Made by a program: the position numbers and the translations under genes. This document shows, one piece after another, positions 1 to 9,246 of a DNA stretch of 64,000 nt. The notes beneath the pieces are model-generated. The model was not told where the DNA came from. It searched no databases and worked only from the letters and a program-made list of their open reading frames with translations. How positions within the stretch are numbered: the stretch's first letter is position 1; each line of letters opens with the position of its first letter. Source of the stretch: CAVRXZ01 sp963773035 (GTDB taxonomy: Bacteria > Acidobacteriota > Vicinamibacteria > Vicinamibacterales > CAVVIG01); NCBI GenBank assembly GCA_963773035.1, contig CAVYZX010000008.1:1-64000 (forward strand). The letters are read 5' to 3'.

Positions 1-2826
1 ATTTGAGAGGCTCGACCCGTGCTTGGCGACGCCGCGCAAGCACCCTCAGGATCGCATCGAGCACAGCGTCCAGGTCCTTGCCCACGTCTTCGGCAAGGAA
101 GCGCAGCACGAAGTAGCCGTTCTCCTGAAGCAGTTGATCCTTGCGCCGGTCGCGGCGATACGCGACCGGATCCGCGAGATGTTGGGCGCCGTCCAGCTCG
201 ACCGCCACGCGCGCGTCGGCGCAGAGCAGGTCGACTTCGAGGTCTCCGAGGCCGTCGAACGGGATCGGCAGCTCAGCGTTGAGCGGAACCGCCCCTGGTC
301 TCCGACAGCGTCTCGAGTCGCCGGTAGAGGAACGCCTCCGTCGCACTCCGCGCCCGGTGCTGCACCTTCGGCGTCTGCCGGCACCGTCCGGGCGACGTGG
401 ACGAACAGGTTCGCGAGCGGCGTGTCGACGCCGTCCCGAACGAGCCTCCGGACGCTGCCTGCGTAGTCGCGCTTCCACACCGGGTCGACGGAAGGACGAC
501 ATCGGCGGGCCATCCGGGAACGGCGCTGGCCGGCAGAAGGATCGTGTAGCCTACGGCTTCATAGCCGCGGCAGCGCCGGTCGAACATCCGCGCCAGCATC
601 GGCACGTTGAGGTCGGCGTAGTCGTAGACGCGCACTTCGCGTTTGCCGTCGTAGAGCCGATGCAAGCGGCCAGCGTACTGGGCGATGGTCCCTCGCCATG
701 AGACCGGAAGCGTCAGGAACAAGGTGTCCAGACGCGAGCATCGTCGAATCCCTCGCCCACGTGATCTGCCTGTCGCCAGGATGACGCGGGGCTCCGTCGC
801 GCGGGATGGCTGCGAGCCGGTCGGCGACGACCTGCCGCTGCTTCTTTCCCGTTCCGGCGCGCAAGACGACGAGGTGACGGACACGTGCCGCGAGCCCGAG
901 TCGCGAGGCGGTCGAGGTGCTCGTTGCGCTCGGTGAGGACGAATGGGGAGCGGCCATTGCTAACCGAATCGACAACGTCGTCACAGATTCGGCGGTTACG
1001 CGGCTGGTCGTCGACCAACTCCCGTACACCGCCTGGAATTCCACTCGCTTGTCGGGAGTAGGACTTCTGTTCGGTTGGAACGTCGGCTGCACGAGGACGA
1101 AGTGCTCGAACGTCTGGCGGCATGCTGCCTGTGCGCGAGCGTTGACCTGATGTCGAACCGGACCGCACTGCATGAAGATGATCGGATGGTGGCCGTCCTT
1201 GCGCGCAACGGTTGCCGACAAGCCAACGACAAATCGGGCTTTGGTTCGGTACCACCAGCTCGAAACTGTGCGCCGACAGGTGATGGCACTCATCGACGAT
1301 CAGATGGTCGGACTCAGCGACGCGGTCATCTACTACGCCTTTCCTGACGAGACTCTGAATGATGCCGACGTCAATCTGTCCAGTCGGTCGATTTCGCCCT
1401 CCGCCGATTCGTCCGATCGATTTCGCCGGGACATCAAGGAAAGTCGAGAGTCGCTTTATCCATTGATCGAGCAGTTGCCGGCGATGAACTAGCACGAGCG
1501 TGTTCACGCCGCGCCGGGCGATGAGCCAAGCGGCGACGACGGTTTTACCGAACGCTGTTGTGGCTGCCAATACGCCTGTCTCATGACGCAACATCGCGTC
1601 CGCTGCTGCCTTCTGCTGCTGCCGAAGCTCGCCTTGAAACTTCACCTCCAAACAACTGCCGTCGCGACGTTCGTCGCGAACTGGCCGTGCGAACACCAAG
1701 ATCGGTGAGCGTCTTGCGAACGTCATCAAGGCAGCCGCGCGGCAGTCCGATGTGATGCGGGAGATCCTCGGCGCAGGCGATGACGCGTGGCTTGCTGTAT
1801 GTCGAAAGACGCATCGCCTGCGCTTTGTAGAACTCGGGATTCTGGAACGCAGCGAGCCGAAGCAATCGGTTTCGAAGTCCCGGATGCAGCCCTTGCTTGG
1901 GGATGTAGATCTGATTGCCAAGGACGAGTTCCAACGTCGCTGGCAAATCACCGACAATCGGGGCCTCTCTTCGACGTGACGGAGGTACAGTCCAAGGCTC
2001 TGTTTCTCCGTCTTCCTGTGGCGGTAATCGCACGCCGAGAATGCGGCCTCGTCGTTCAGCGTCCTCAACGATCTGTTCAACCTGCGGCCTCCCGATCTTG
2101 CGAACGCTCGCGAGAAACGCCCACTGGTCGGCCCATGGAACAAAGGCGCTATCAAGAAAGACCGTGTTGTCCTGTTTGCGCGCCGCCCTCTGGAGCGGCA
2201 GAGCGATCAGGTTTCCGAATCCTCCTTGCGGCATCGTGTCTTGATTGGGAAACAGCCGGTCGGTACGAATCCAGCCCGATGTCCGGACGTCTCTCCATGG
2301 TCTCGGTGAGGACATGCGATCCCAGTCTTCGGGCGAGCGCCGCCGGAATCGACTCATCGAAGAAGAACCAGACATGCGCACCTCGCCCGGAGCGTGATCG
2401 TTCGAGCGCGGCTGGGAGATTGAGGTGACGACAAGTGTCAAGAAACGCCGCGGCATCGTCGTGCCAGCCGGCCTTGTCGAAATCGACGGCGAGGAAGAAG
2501 CAAGTCTCGTCCTGAAGCAACGGGTAGACGCCAGCGACGAAGGGCTGTCCCTCGGCGTCGCAACCTGACAGATGCCAGCGAATGACATCGTCAGTGACCG
2601 GAAGGAACCGACGGTTGGGACATTCAGCGCATTTGATGCGCGGCTTCTCGCACACACCACGAACCCACTCGTTGGCACAGGCGGGAGCGTAACCAGACCG
2701 GCCCGTCTTGCGGCTCTCGAATCGCCGCGGGTATACGTCGTCGCGGCCTCTGAAGAGCGACCGAAACAAGGTGATCTTCGCCTGCGGCGACGATGTCTGA
2801 TCGACCGACCCGGAGATCAGGTCCAT
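1..2826 (-). CDS. Primase-helicase-nuclease fusion of TOTE conflict-system type, frameshifted, 3' end off the left edge
   Basis: This is one long reading region broken by about six single-base frameshifts. From the N-terminus it holds an archaeo-eukaryotic primase-like domain with a DxD motif (VDFDKAGW) and an SGRGAHVWFF motif at about 2826-2260. The linker motif FPNQDTMPQGGFGNLIALP follows at about 2250. Next comes an SF2 helicase with a Walker A-like TTAFGKT (about 1590), Walker B DECHH and motif III-like GLSAT (about 1220). At the left edge is a DUF559/Vsr-like nuclease domain (VAVELDGAQH, then YRRDRRKDQLLQENGYFVLRF, about 230-90). The ATG at 2826 follows a TGA and a GAGGAG about 14 nt upstream. 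The reading frame is still open at base 1. The family is known from predicted defence or conflict systems; the assignment is by motif only. The frameshift near 2262 is one extra C within TACCGACC, so error is likely, but genuine decay cannot be excluded. Confidence 0.75.
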
Positions 2827-3012
2827 GAGGTTGATTTCGTCTCCTCAGCGACGGGAAGCCGCCGAGTCCTCTTCAGGCCCCAGGATACGCGCGAGCTCTT
2901 TCGTTTTGTAGGTAACCGTGTCGCCTTCGCGGCAGAACTGGGAAGCCGTCTGGGAGACGCACGAGATGGCGCCGTATGTGGAACCCCGGTGTTACCAGGG
3001 ACACTCGGAAAG

Positions 3013-3089
3013 TGGTCGGGGCGACTGGATTCGAACCAGCGACCCCCTGCGCCCAAGGCAGGTGCGCTACCAGGCTGCGCTACGCCCCG
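3013..3089 (-). tRNA. tRNA-Pro (anticodon UGG)
   Basis: On the minus strand the acceptor stem CGGGGCG pairs with CGCCCCG, followed by discriminator A and an encoded CCA. The D arm is GCGCAGCCTGGTAGCGC, the anticodon stem CCTGC/GCAGG encloses the loop CTTGGGC (anticodon TGG), and the T arm carries GGTTCGAATCC. All cloverleaf parts are present, so this is a functional-looking proline tRNA. Confidence 0.96.
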
Positions 3090-3092
3090 ACT

Positions 3093-3350
3093 GGGCGATC
3101 TTACGACAAACCATCGGCCCAACGGGTCTGGACTCCGTGACCCGGGCGTCTGGCTGGCTGCCTCAGTTGAATCCGGCAAGAAGAGATGCCCGCAGTGGTC
3201 GCACCGCATCCAGCCGTGAACTGGGGTTCGAAATCGTTGTGAAAAAAGAATCCGCGCGACCCAGCTGCTGCCACAGCGGGGGCACGCGCGTACCGGCGGG
3301 AGCGTTTGCCACTGGTCCCGGTGATCCCAGTAATCCACGATATCCTCCAC
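3093..3350 (-). CDS. Small zinc-ribbon protein, 3' boundary uncertain
   Basis: A GTG-started frame at 3350 encodes CPRCGSSW and, about 24 residues later, CDHCGHLFLPD, a typical four-cysteine zinc ribbon. Protein-like sequence (ESILKLARQ) extends upstream of the GTG without an ATG, so the start may be misplaced or hidden by a frameshift. No stop occurs in this frame before the tRNA on the same strand, so the end given here is simply the tRNA boundary; the natural stop was probably lost through a frameshift just after the ribbon. The function is unknown. Being upstream of the primase-helicase gene on the same strand, it could be an accessory nucleic-acid-binding protein, but that is only inference. 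Confidence 0.4.
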
Positions 3351-3577
3351 TTGCCTGGCCAGTTTCAGGATCGATTCGGGCGACGTTTGCTAATAACGCC
3401 TGCGGTTCCTCCTCATAACATCGATCCCAGTATTCGAGCTCAGCAAGACAAAAGGTCTGCCGGGCGATGACTTGTTACAGCCCGTTTTCTTGGCTTGACG
3501 CGGGACACGGGCTCCGTCACCATCTGTGGTCCACTGACTCTCCCGGCATCATCTGTGCGTGCGAAGCGGTCGGCCAA

Positions 3578-5248
3578 ATGAGGGACCCCGATCGGTTCGA
3601 CCCTGAACCCGAACTCAAAGAGGAGGAGGATTTTGTTTGGCCGCTTCCGGCTTCCTCTGCTGACATCGTCTGGCTGGACCCGCCCAAGCCGCAGACGCCG
3701 GCCGCGGACGCCCAAAGCCAGGGATCCCCTTTAATAGGTGATTGGCCGTCGTCGCCGAAAGCGCCGCAGCAGGCGACCTCGCTGCCGCTTTCGCGCCTCC
3801 TGTCTCCCGAGGTCGTCTGCGACTGGCACGACGCAATCGCCATCGTCCAGCAGCTGGCCGAGCAGGTGACGCACGGCGGCCGTGAAGAGCCCGCCGGCAG
3901 CCTTCCGGACATCCACCGCCTCGGCATCGAACCGAACGGCGATTTACGGGTGCGCCTCGACCCGCGTGGGCGTGAACCGCTGGTTCGTGGACTGGGTAAC
4001 CTGCTGCATCGGCTGCTGACCAACCGGGACAGCCCCGCAGCCGTGCGGCTGATCGTGTCCCAGGTGATGTCCGATTTGCCGACGATTGAGACGGTCGAGG
4101 AGCTCGTCCGCGAGCTGGCGCGCTGGGAGCGCCCATACCGGATCCAGAAGCTCGTGGCAATCTACGAGCGCGCGCGAAACGCCCCGGACATCAGCCCGAC
4201 ACCGGATCTGTCGGAAATCGATCGGCTCACCGATCCCTCGACGATCATCTTTCCAACCGCAGCCGACTCGCCGGAATCGCAGACCGCTTTCGACTCGTTC
4301 CGGGACCCGATGGCGTCGCTGCGCCGATTGAAGAAGTACCGTTCCGCGATTCTGAAAGTCGCAGCGGTCGCTGTGTGCCTTCTTCTCGTCTCGAGTGCCG
4401 CGATCGTGATGCTGCGCTCGCCGTCCACCGCGTCTGTCAGCTTGCCGCCGGCGGCAAGCGTCGAGACGCGGGAAGCGCCGGAGCCAGCCGATCCTGCCAC
4501 CACGGCGGCGTCACGCGCTGCTGCTCCCGCAACTCCCGTGACGAGGCCAGGTGTTCCTCCGACCGCAGCGGCGAGGCCAAACGTTCCAGCGTCCTCCGCG
4601 GCCGTGCCGCGAAGTACGTCTCCTGCGACGGCAGCAACGGCACCACCTCCCGCGAGCGTGCTATTAAGTCCAGGAAGTTCAGAAACTCAAGCGCCGGGCC
4701 GGCAAGGCGGATCACCTCAAACACCGGCGGCCACCGTACCCGCCGCCAGCGAACCGCCGGCTCCAGTCGCCACCGATTCGAGCGGCGCTCAAGCTGTGGA
4801 TTCGAACCGAACTCCAACTGCCGGCACGAATCGCGGTGGGCAACCGCAGCCCCCAGTGCGTTTCGCAGCGCCGCCGTCGGCACCACGTCCCAGCGTCGCC
4901 GTGGCACCGCCGCCGCCTTCGCCGTCGACCGATCCCGGTTTTCCGGATCGGATCTACACGAGCGGGGACCCCGGCGTGATCGCGCCTGTGCTGATCCGGC
5001 CCTACCTGCCGGGACTCACGGAACAAAGTGCGGTCGGAACGCGCCTGGGGGTGCTGGAAGTCGTCGTGGACACGACCGGCGCGGTCGAATCGGTCCGGCT
5101 GCGCAGCCCCGAAAACCGCTACCGGGAGCGCTGGTGGCTGTTCGTTGCCAAGAATTGGCAGTTCCGGCCGGCGTACAAGGACGGGCAGCCGGTCAGGTTC
5201 CTGACGCTCATTCCTCTGACTGACGCTCGGTCTACCGACCCACAATAA
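3578..5248 (+). CDS. Membrane-anchored protein with TonB C-terminal-like domain
   Basis: The first 250 residues are a soluble domain (DWHDAIAIVQQLAEQV, then LGIEPNGDLRVRLDP and LVRGLGNLLHRLL) that resembles the catalytically dead kinase-like regions seen in some acidobacterial proteins; that likeness is from memory and weak. One transmembrane segment (KVAAVAVCLLLVSSAAIVML) follows at about residue 260. A long Pro/Ala/Ser/Thr-rich linker of about 170 residues comes next, then a C-terminal TonB-like domain (LGVLEVVVDTTGAVESVRL, FRPAYKDGQPV). The topology suggests a periplasmic C-terminus that contacts the envelope. I chose the ATG at 3578; an upstream in-frame ATG at 3467 would add a less protein-like leader. 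No clear operon partner is seen. Confidence 0.7.
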   Translation: MRDPDRFDPEPELKEEEDFVWPLPASSADIVWLDPPKPQTPAADAQSQGSPLIGDWPSSPKAPQQATSLPLSRLLSPEVVCDWHDAIAIVQQLAEQVTHGGREEPAGSLPDIHRLGIEPNGDLRVRLDPRGREPLVRGLGNLLHRLLTNRDSPAAVRLIVSQVMSDLPTIETVEELVRELARWERPYRIQKLVAIYERARNAPDISPTPDLSEIDRLTDPSTIIFPTAADSPESQTAFDSFRDPMASLRRLKKYRSAILKVAAVAVCLLLVSSAAIVMLRSPSTASVSLPPAASVETREAPEPADPATTAASRAAAPATPVTRPGVPPTAAARPNVPASSAAVPRSTSPATAATAPPPASVLLSPGSSETQAPGRQGGSPQTPAATVPAASEPPAPVATDSSGAQAVDSNRTPTAGTNRGGQPQPPVRFAAPPSAPRPSVAVAPPPPSPSTDPGFPDRIYTSGDPGVIAPVLIRPYLPGLTEQSAVGTRLGVLEVVVDTTGAVESVRLRSPENRYRERWWLFVAKNWQFRPAYKDGQPVRFLTLIPLTDARSTDPQ

Positions 5249-5570
5249 CTCGCTCGAGAATAAATTCGGCCGAGCGATACCTGGTACCAAAATCGTATTC
5301 GACCCGCTGCACGGAATTCCTACACCCTGCCGTCATCCATTGAACAGTCGGGAGGACAAGATCTTGTCCAACGCCGAACGCTCATTTGGCGAAAGCCTAG
5401 AAAATTCTCGGTGATTCGCGCCGATTCGATCACCGGCGTCCATGGCATATCGGTTGCTCAATTTGGCGTCGTGATTTTGAAGGACCGCTGAGATTCCCCC
5501 CAAGCTGGCTGGGCCGTTAGCCTCACCTTGAGTCATCAGCCAGCCAGCTCGAACACCTTCCACCATCACC

Positions 5571-5599
5571 CGGGCGGCAGGCCCTCTGGGCGCCGCCCG
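5571..5599. other. GC-rich inverted repeat upstream of rdgB
   Basis: CGGGCGGC at 5571-5578 is mirrored by GCCGCCCG at 5592-5599, an 8-bp stem with a 13-nt loop, about 45 bp before the rdgB start. The rest of the 395-bp gap 5249-5643 contains nothing convincing: a 78-codon minus-strand frame (5333-5569) has no recognisable domain or clear ribosome site. The hairpin could be a terminator without a T-tract or a leader structure. Confidence 0.35.
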
Positions 5600-5643
5600 C
5601 GGCCCAGCCTCACGCGATTACGTTAGTGTTATATCGCGCCCGC

Positions 5644-6252
5644 ATGACCGATCTGCTCATCGCGACTACTAACAGAGGAAAGCTGCGAGAGATCACAGGT
5701 CTTCTTTCAGATGCCCCATTCGCGATCGTTACGCTGGTCGAATGGCCAGATCTCCCGGCACCGGAAGAAACGGGAAGTACGTTCGAGGAGAATGCACGCG
5801 AGAAAGCTCTCTACTACGGGGCGGCGACCGGAAAGCTGACAGTCGCCGAGGATTCAGGACTCGAGATCGATGCGCTTGGAGGCGCTCCCGGAATCATGTC
5901 GGCGCGCTTCGGTGGTCCGGACGCGACATATCCGGAGCGATTCGCGCTGATCTACGAGGCGCTTCGCGCCAAAGGCGCGCTGGACAGTCCAGCACGATTC
6001 GTGTGCGCGTTGGCGCTCACACACGACGGGCGCATCCTGTTCGAAACACGCGGCATCGTCGAAGGCCGCATCGCGCCCGTGCAAAAAGGAAAGGGCGGCT
6101 TCGGCTACGACCCGATCTTTTTCTATCCGCCTCTGGGGCGAACCCTCGCCGAAGTCGAGCACGAGAAAGCGGCGGTCAGTCACCGCGGACAGGCATTCAG
6201 GGGGCTCAGGGAGTTTCTCAGAGCTCCAGAATTTGAGAATTTGAGGATTTGA
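5644..6252 (+). CDS. rdgB: XTP/dITP pyrophosphatase (RdgB/HAM1 family)
   Basis: This cytosolic housecleaning enzyme hydrolyses ITP, dITP and XTP to monophosphates, keeping deaminated purines out of nucleic acids. The family signature TTNRGKLREI is at the N-terminus, EDSGLEIDALGGAPGIMSARF is in the middle, and GKGGFGYDPIF plus the SHRGQAF motif complete the nucleotide site. The length of about 202 residues is normal. I chose ATG 5644 (MTDLLIATTN) over the upstream 5626 start because family members begin there. The last residues (FENLRI and stop) are encoded by a degenerate octamer repeat that continues past the stop, so the C-terminal tail is repeat-derived. It is convergent with rph. Confidence 0.95.
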   Translation: MTDLLIATTNRGKLREITGLLSDAPFAIVTLVEWPDLPAPEETGSTFEENAREKALYYGAATGKLTVAEDSGLEIDALGGAPGIMSARFGGPDATYPERFALIYEALRAKGALDSPARFVCALALTHDGRILFETRGIVEGRIAPVQKGKGGFGYDPIFFYPPLGRTLAEVEHEKAAVSHRGQAFRGLREFLRAPEFENLRI

Positions 6253-6276
6253 GAATCTGATTTGAGGATTTGAGAG
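6230..6276. repeat. ATTTGAGR octamer array overlapping the rdgB stop
   Basis: Five imperfect copies of ATTTGAGA/ATTTGAGG, one interrupted by ATCTG, begin inside the last codons of rdgB and fill the gap to the convergent rph stop. The first bases of the window (ATTTGAGAGG) match the same unit. It is purine-rich and AT-rich compared with its surroundings. Confidence 0.8.
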
Positions 6277-6282
6277 ATCGAT

Positions 6283-7008
6283 TTACTTGACCAGGTGGCC
6301 GACGAGGGCCCGCTGCTTTTCGACCAATTGACGAATCCCGAGGTCGGCGAGGTCGAGCAGCGAGATCAGCGCCTCGCGGCCGAAAGGCATCGCTTCGGCT
6401 GTTCCCTGAACTTCCACGAATCGTCCGTTGCCGGTTTTGACGATGTTCATGTCGACGTCGGCGCGTGAGTCGTCCTCGTAGGCCAGGTCGAGCAGCGGTT
6501 CGCCGTCGACGATGCCGACGCTGGTCGCGGCCACGTAATCGAGGAGCGGGATGTCCGTCACAACCTCGCGCTTCCGCAGCGTCTCGAGGGCCAACGCCAA
6601 TGCGACGAACGCTCCGGTAATCGAGGCCGTTCGCGTGCCCCCATCCGCCTGGATGACGTCGCAGTCGATCCAGATCGTCCGTTCGCCGAGCGCAGACAGT
6701 TTGGTGACCGAGCGAAGCGATCGCCCGATCAACCGCTGAATCTCCTGCGTGCGTCCGCCGATCTTGCCGGCAGTCGCCTCGCGCTGCGTGCGCGTGGTGG
6801 TCGAGCGCGGCAGCATGCCGTACTCGGCGGTGACCCATCCTTTGCCGCTGTTCCGCAGAAATGGAGGCACGCGGTCCTCGACGCTTGCGGCGCAGATGAC
6901 ACGTGTCCGGCCGGCTTCGATCAGCACCGACCCTTCAGCATGTTCGAGATAGTGAGGTGTGAGCTTGGTGTCGCGGAGTTGATCGGCCGGTCGTTTGTCG
7001 GTTCGCAT
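6283..7008 (-). CDS. rph: Ribonuclease PH
   Basis: A phosphorolytic 3'-5' exoribonuclease that trims tRNA 3' ends. The N-terminus RPADQLRDTKL, then GMLPRSTTTRTQREA, IWIDCDVIQADGGTRTASITGA and the acidic region YEDDSRADVDMNIV follow the order of the RNase PH fold, including phosphate-binding arginines and catalytic aspartates. The length of 241 aa is normal for the family. ATG 7008 is the natural start; upstream lies a heptad repeat array. It ends 30 bp from the rdgB stop, facing it. Confidence 0.95.
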   Translation of the reverse strand: MRTDKRPADQLRDTKLTPHYLEHAEGSVLIEAGRTRVICAASVEDRVPPFLRNSGKGWVTAEYGMLPRSTTTRTQREATAGKIGGRTQEIQRLIGRSLRSVTKLSALGERTIWIDCDVIQADGGTRTASITGAFVALALALETLRKREVVTDIPLLDYVAATSVGIVDGEPLLDLAYEDDSRADVDMNIVKTGNGRFVEVQGTAEAMPFGREALISLLDLADLGIRQLVEKQRALVGHLVK

Positions 7009-7014
7009 TTTTTT

Positions 7015-7060
7015 GAGGGCTTAGGGCTCAGGGCTTAGGGGTTAGGGATCGGGATCAGGG
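7015..7060. repeat. AGGGCTN heptad array
   Basis: About six consecutive 7-nt units (AGGGCTT, AGGGCTC, AGGGCTT, AGGGGTT, AGGGATC and so on) fill the gap between the stop of the GerMN gene (7064) and the rph start. On the transcribed minus strand it starts 4 nt after the GerMN stop codon. Confidence 0.85.
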
Positions 7061-7063
7061 CCG

Positions 7064-7642
7064 TCATTCTATCCAAGCGAGGTTCTTTTCGATTGGCCGG
7101 CGCAAGTCGATGTGGCCGGCAAGAGTCTCCACCTGCTTGCCGTCCACCAGGATCTGCACCGACTGGATCGCAGGCAGGTTGGCCGTGAGCGCGTCGACCA
7201 GTGTGTAGACGGTGAGTGCCTCGCTCGTCGATCCGCCTGTGTGTTTGGAGACGACTTCCTTGCTCAAATCGACGAACGCCTCGCCGCGTTCCGTCACGAA
7301 GAGCGCTCGCAGCATCGTCCCGGGCGGCACCGCGGAGATGAATGGCTCGGCGACCGGAGCAATCTGCGCTTCGATGATGTGCCGCGCCTGTTCGGTGGCC
7401 CCTTCGCCAAAGGCGACGTCGCGTTCCTGGCCAATCAATCTCGCGCCATCGTCTGCGACATAGAAGAGCCGGGCCTTGATCTTCCGCCCGGGTGGCGCTG
7501 GCGTGGCCGGGGTACTGGCGACCGGCGTCTGGGCAGTCGAACCGCCGCCTTCACGTGACACACGGGTGATGACGAACCAGGAGAGTCCGGCGACCACCAC
7601 GAGACCGGCCACAGTGACGAGGACGAGCCTGGACGTGGTCAT
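7064..7642 (-). CDS. GerMN-domain membrane-anchored protein
   Basis: A 192-residue protein with an N-terminal membrane segment (LVLVTVAGLVVVAGLSWFVI), a Ser/Thr/Pro linker, and a C-terminal GerMN-like domain (ARLFYVADDGARL, PPGTMLRALFVTERGEAFVDLS, TVYTLVDALTANLPAIQSVQILVDGK). GerMN domains are found in spore germination and cell-envelope proteins and are thought to bind peptidoglycan or other envelope ligands; no enzymatic residues are known. Its ATG overlaps the stop of the upstream amidase gene by 4 bp (ATGA), so the two are translationally coupled. This pairing with an amidase supports a role in cell-wall remodelling outside the membrane. Confidence 0.85.
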   Translation of the reverse strand: MTTSRLVLVTVAGLVVVAGLSWFVITRVSREGGGSTAQTPVASTPATPAPPGRKIKARLFYVADDGARLIGQERDVAFGEGATEQARHIIEAQIAPVAEPFISAVPPGTMLRALFVTERGEAFVDLSKEVVSKHTGGSTSEALTVYTLVDALTANLPAIQSVQILVDGKQVETLAGHIDLRRPIEKNLAWIE

Positions 7643-9246
7643 CGCGCGGCACCAGCCTGGACCATGTCGCGGAACTTCACCACCGCGTCGTACACGGCTT
7701 GCGCCACAGTGTTCTGAAACTCGTTGCCGGCCATCCGCTTTTCCTGATCCGCATTCGACAGGTAGCCCATCTCGATGAGAACGGCCGGCATGTTCGCCGA
7801 CTCGAGGACGCTCAAGGGCAGGCGCTCGGTCGAATACGTCGCCAATGGAATGCGAGGCCGGAACTCAGCTTCGAGAAGCTTGCTGAGCTCCGCGGATCGA
7901 TCGATGTGTCGAATCTGCGCCAGGTCCCAGAGCACGAGGTCAATGTCGCGCTGTCCGCCGCCGAACGTCTGAAGCTTGACCAATCCGAGCGATGCGTGCG
8001 CCGATTGCTCGGCCTCGCGATCGAACGCTGCATAGAGGATCGATGCGCCCGTCACCGCCGGGCTGAACGACGCGTTCGCGTGCAGGCTGATGAACAGATC
8101 GGCCTTGTTGCTGTTGGCCATCGCCGCCCGGGCGTTGAGCGACACGTTGCGATCCTCGTCTCGGGTCAGGAGCACGCGGATGCCGAGTCGGCTCTCGATT
8201 GTGGCTTTGACCTTACGAGCGACCGCCAGCGCAAGGTCTTTCTCCTTGGTGCCGTTGAGTCCCCGCACGCCCTCGTCTTCGCCACCGTGGCCCGGATCGA
8301 GCGCGACGGTCCGAAGGGAAGGCGGTTGAGTCAAGGCCGAGATATCGGGCGCCTCAGGCGCAGGGACAGCCTGCGTGGTCTGGGGAGGCGGTGCCGGTTG
8401 CGCTTCACGCGCAGCCGACAAGAGATCGATCGTCAGCCGCATGGAGTTGTCGAGCGGCTCGGTGACCGCCCGGAACGCCATGAACCGAGGCCCGAGATCG
8501 ATGGCCACCGTCGCCGGCTCAACGAGCCGTATGGCCCGCACGAGAGCCTGCGGCTGAAGCGGCGGAACGACAGCGTCGAGCGCGTCGGCGTCGAACTTGA
8601 CGGCCAACGCGGTGGCTTCCTGCGACACCGCGCTCGGGCTCCGCGGCGTCGTTTCGATGACGATCCGCGTCGGGTCGCCGCCGTCGACGCGTATCGTGAC
8701 ACGCGGGACGCGCAAGTCGCCGACGACGACGAGCCGGGAGGGTTTGCGGAGATCGAGGCGCGAGTCGTACACGAGCCCGAGCGCGCGATTGATGAACTCA
8801 ACGGGAACGAGCCAGCGGCGGCCCGATCGGGTTGGCGCTGAGGGCAGTGATACCAGGCGTCCGGCGATGGAAGCCAACGGTTGATCGGAGAGAAGAATGG
8901 TTTTGTCCTTGTAAGCGACTGTCACCGTTCCAAGCGAATCCTCGCGAACAGTCAGCTGAAAGACCGACACCAGATCGTCCAGGAACACGAGCTCCTGATC
9001 GTTGACCACGCTGAGCGGCAGAGCCCGGCGTCCCTCCCGGGAAAGAATCGTCAGCGTCGGCGATGCGTTCCCCTGACCGCCGACCGGTCCGGCAGTGCCA
9101 ACCAGAACAAGCGCAATCGTCGCGGCTGTGAGAAGAAAGAGTGAAGAACGGGGCAGCTTCAATGGAGAACTCGCTTCGGAGCGCCTCCATTGTACAGAAA
9201 CGATGCGGCGACGTACAGGTTGAGGTTGAGGCAGAATCTTCGCCAT
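7639..9246 (-). CDS. N-acetylmuramoyl-L-alanine amidase (Amidase_3) with N-terminal copper-amine-oxidase-N/AMIN-like region
   Basis: A periplasmic zinc amidase that cleaves the stem peptide from MurNAc. A signal segment (SSLFLLTAATIALVLVGTAG) is followed by a region like copper-amine-oxidase-N domains (VVNDQELVFLDDLVSVF, WLVPVEFINRAL), an AMIN-like stretch, then Amidase_3 with zinc ligands in VALDPGHGGEDEG, a glutamate further on, SLHANAS, and the catalytic LIEMGYLSN. The start is uncertain. ATG 9246 overlaps the start of the divergent deaminase by two bases and gives an over-long N-region; a TTG at 9162 (MKLPRSS) would give a conventional signal peptide. It is coupled to the downstream GerMN gene. 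Confidence 0.88.
   Translation of the reverse strand: MAKILPQPQPVRRRIVSVQWRRSEASSPLKLPRSSLFLLTAATIALVLVGTAGPVGGQGNASPTLTILSREGRRALPLSVVNDQELVFLDDLVSVFQLTVREDSLGTVTVAYKDKTILLSDQPLASIAGRLVSLPSAPTRSGRRWLVPVEFINRALGLVYDSRLDLRKPSRLVVVGDLRVPRVTIRVDGGDPTRIVIETTPRSPSAVSQEATALAVKFDADALDAVVPPLQPQALVRAIRLVEPATVAIDLGPRFMAFRAVTEPLDNSMRLTIDLLSAAREAQPAPPPQTTQAVPAPEAPDISALTQPPSLRTVALDPGHGGEDEGVRGLNGTKEKDLALAVARKVKATIESRLGIRVLLTRDEDRNVSLNARAAMANSNKADLFISLHANASFSPAVTGASILYAAFDREAEQSAHASLGLVKLQTFGGGQRDIDLVLWDLAQIRHIDRSAELSKLLEAEFRPRIPLATYSTERLPLSVLESANMPAVLIEMGYLSNADQEKRMAGNEFQNTVAQAVYDAVVKFRDMVQAGAAR

Noticed and set aside
2817..3092. Extension of the zinc-ribbon frame through the tRNA
   Set aside because: The stretch reading GVAQPGSAPALGAGGRWFESS is just the translated tRNA-Pro; a coding sequence over a complete tRNA is not credible.
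5333..5569. 78-codon minus-strand frame before rdgB
   Set aside because: No ribosome site, domain or neighbour supports it; composition is not distinctive.
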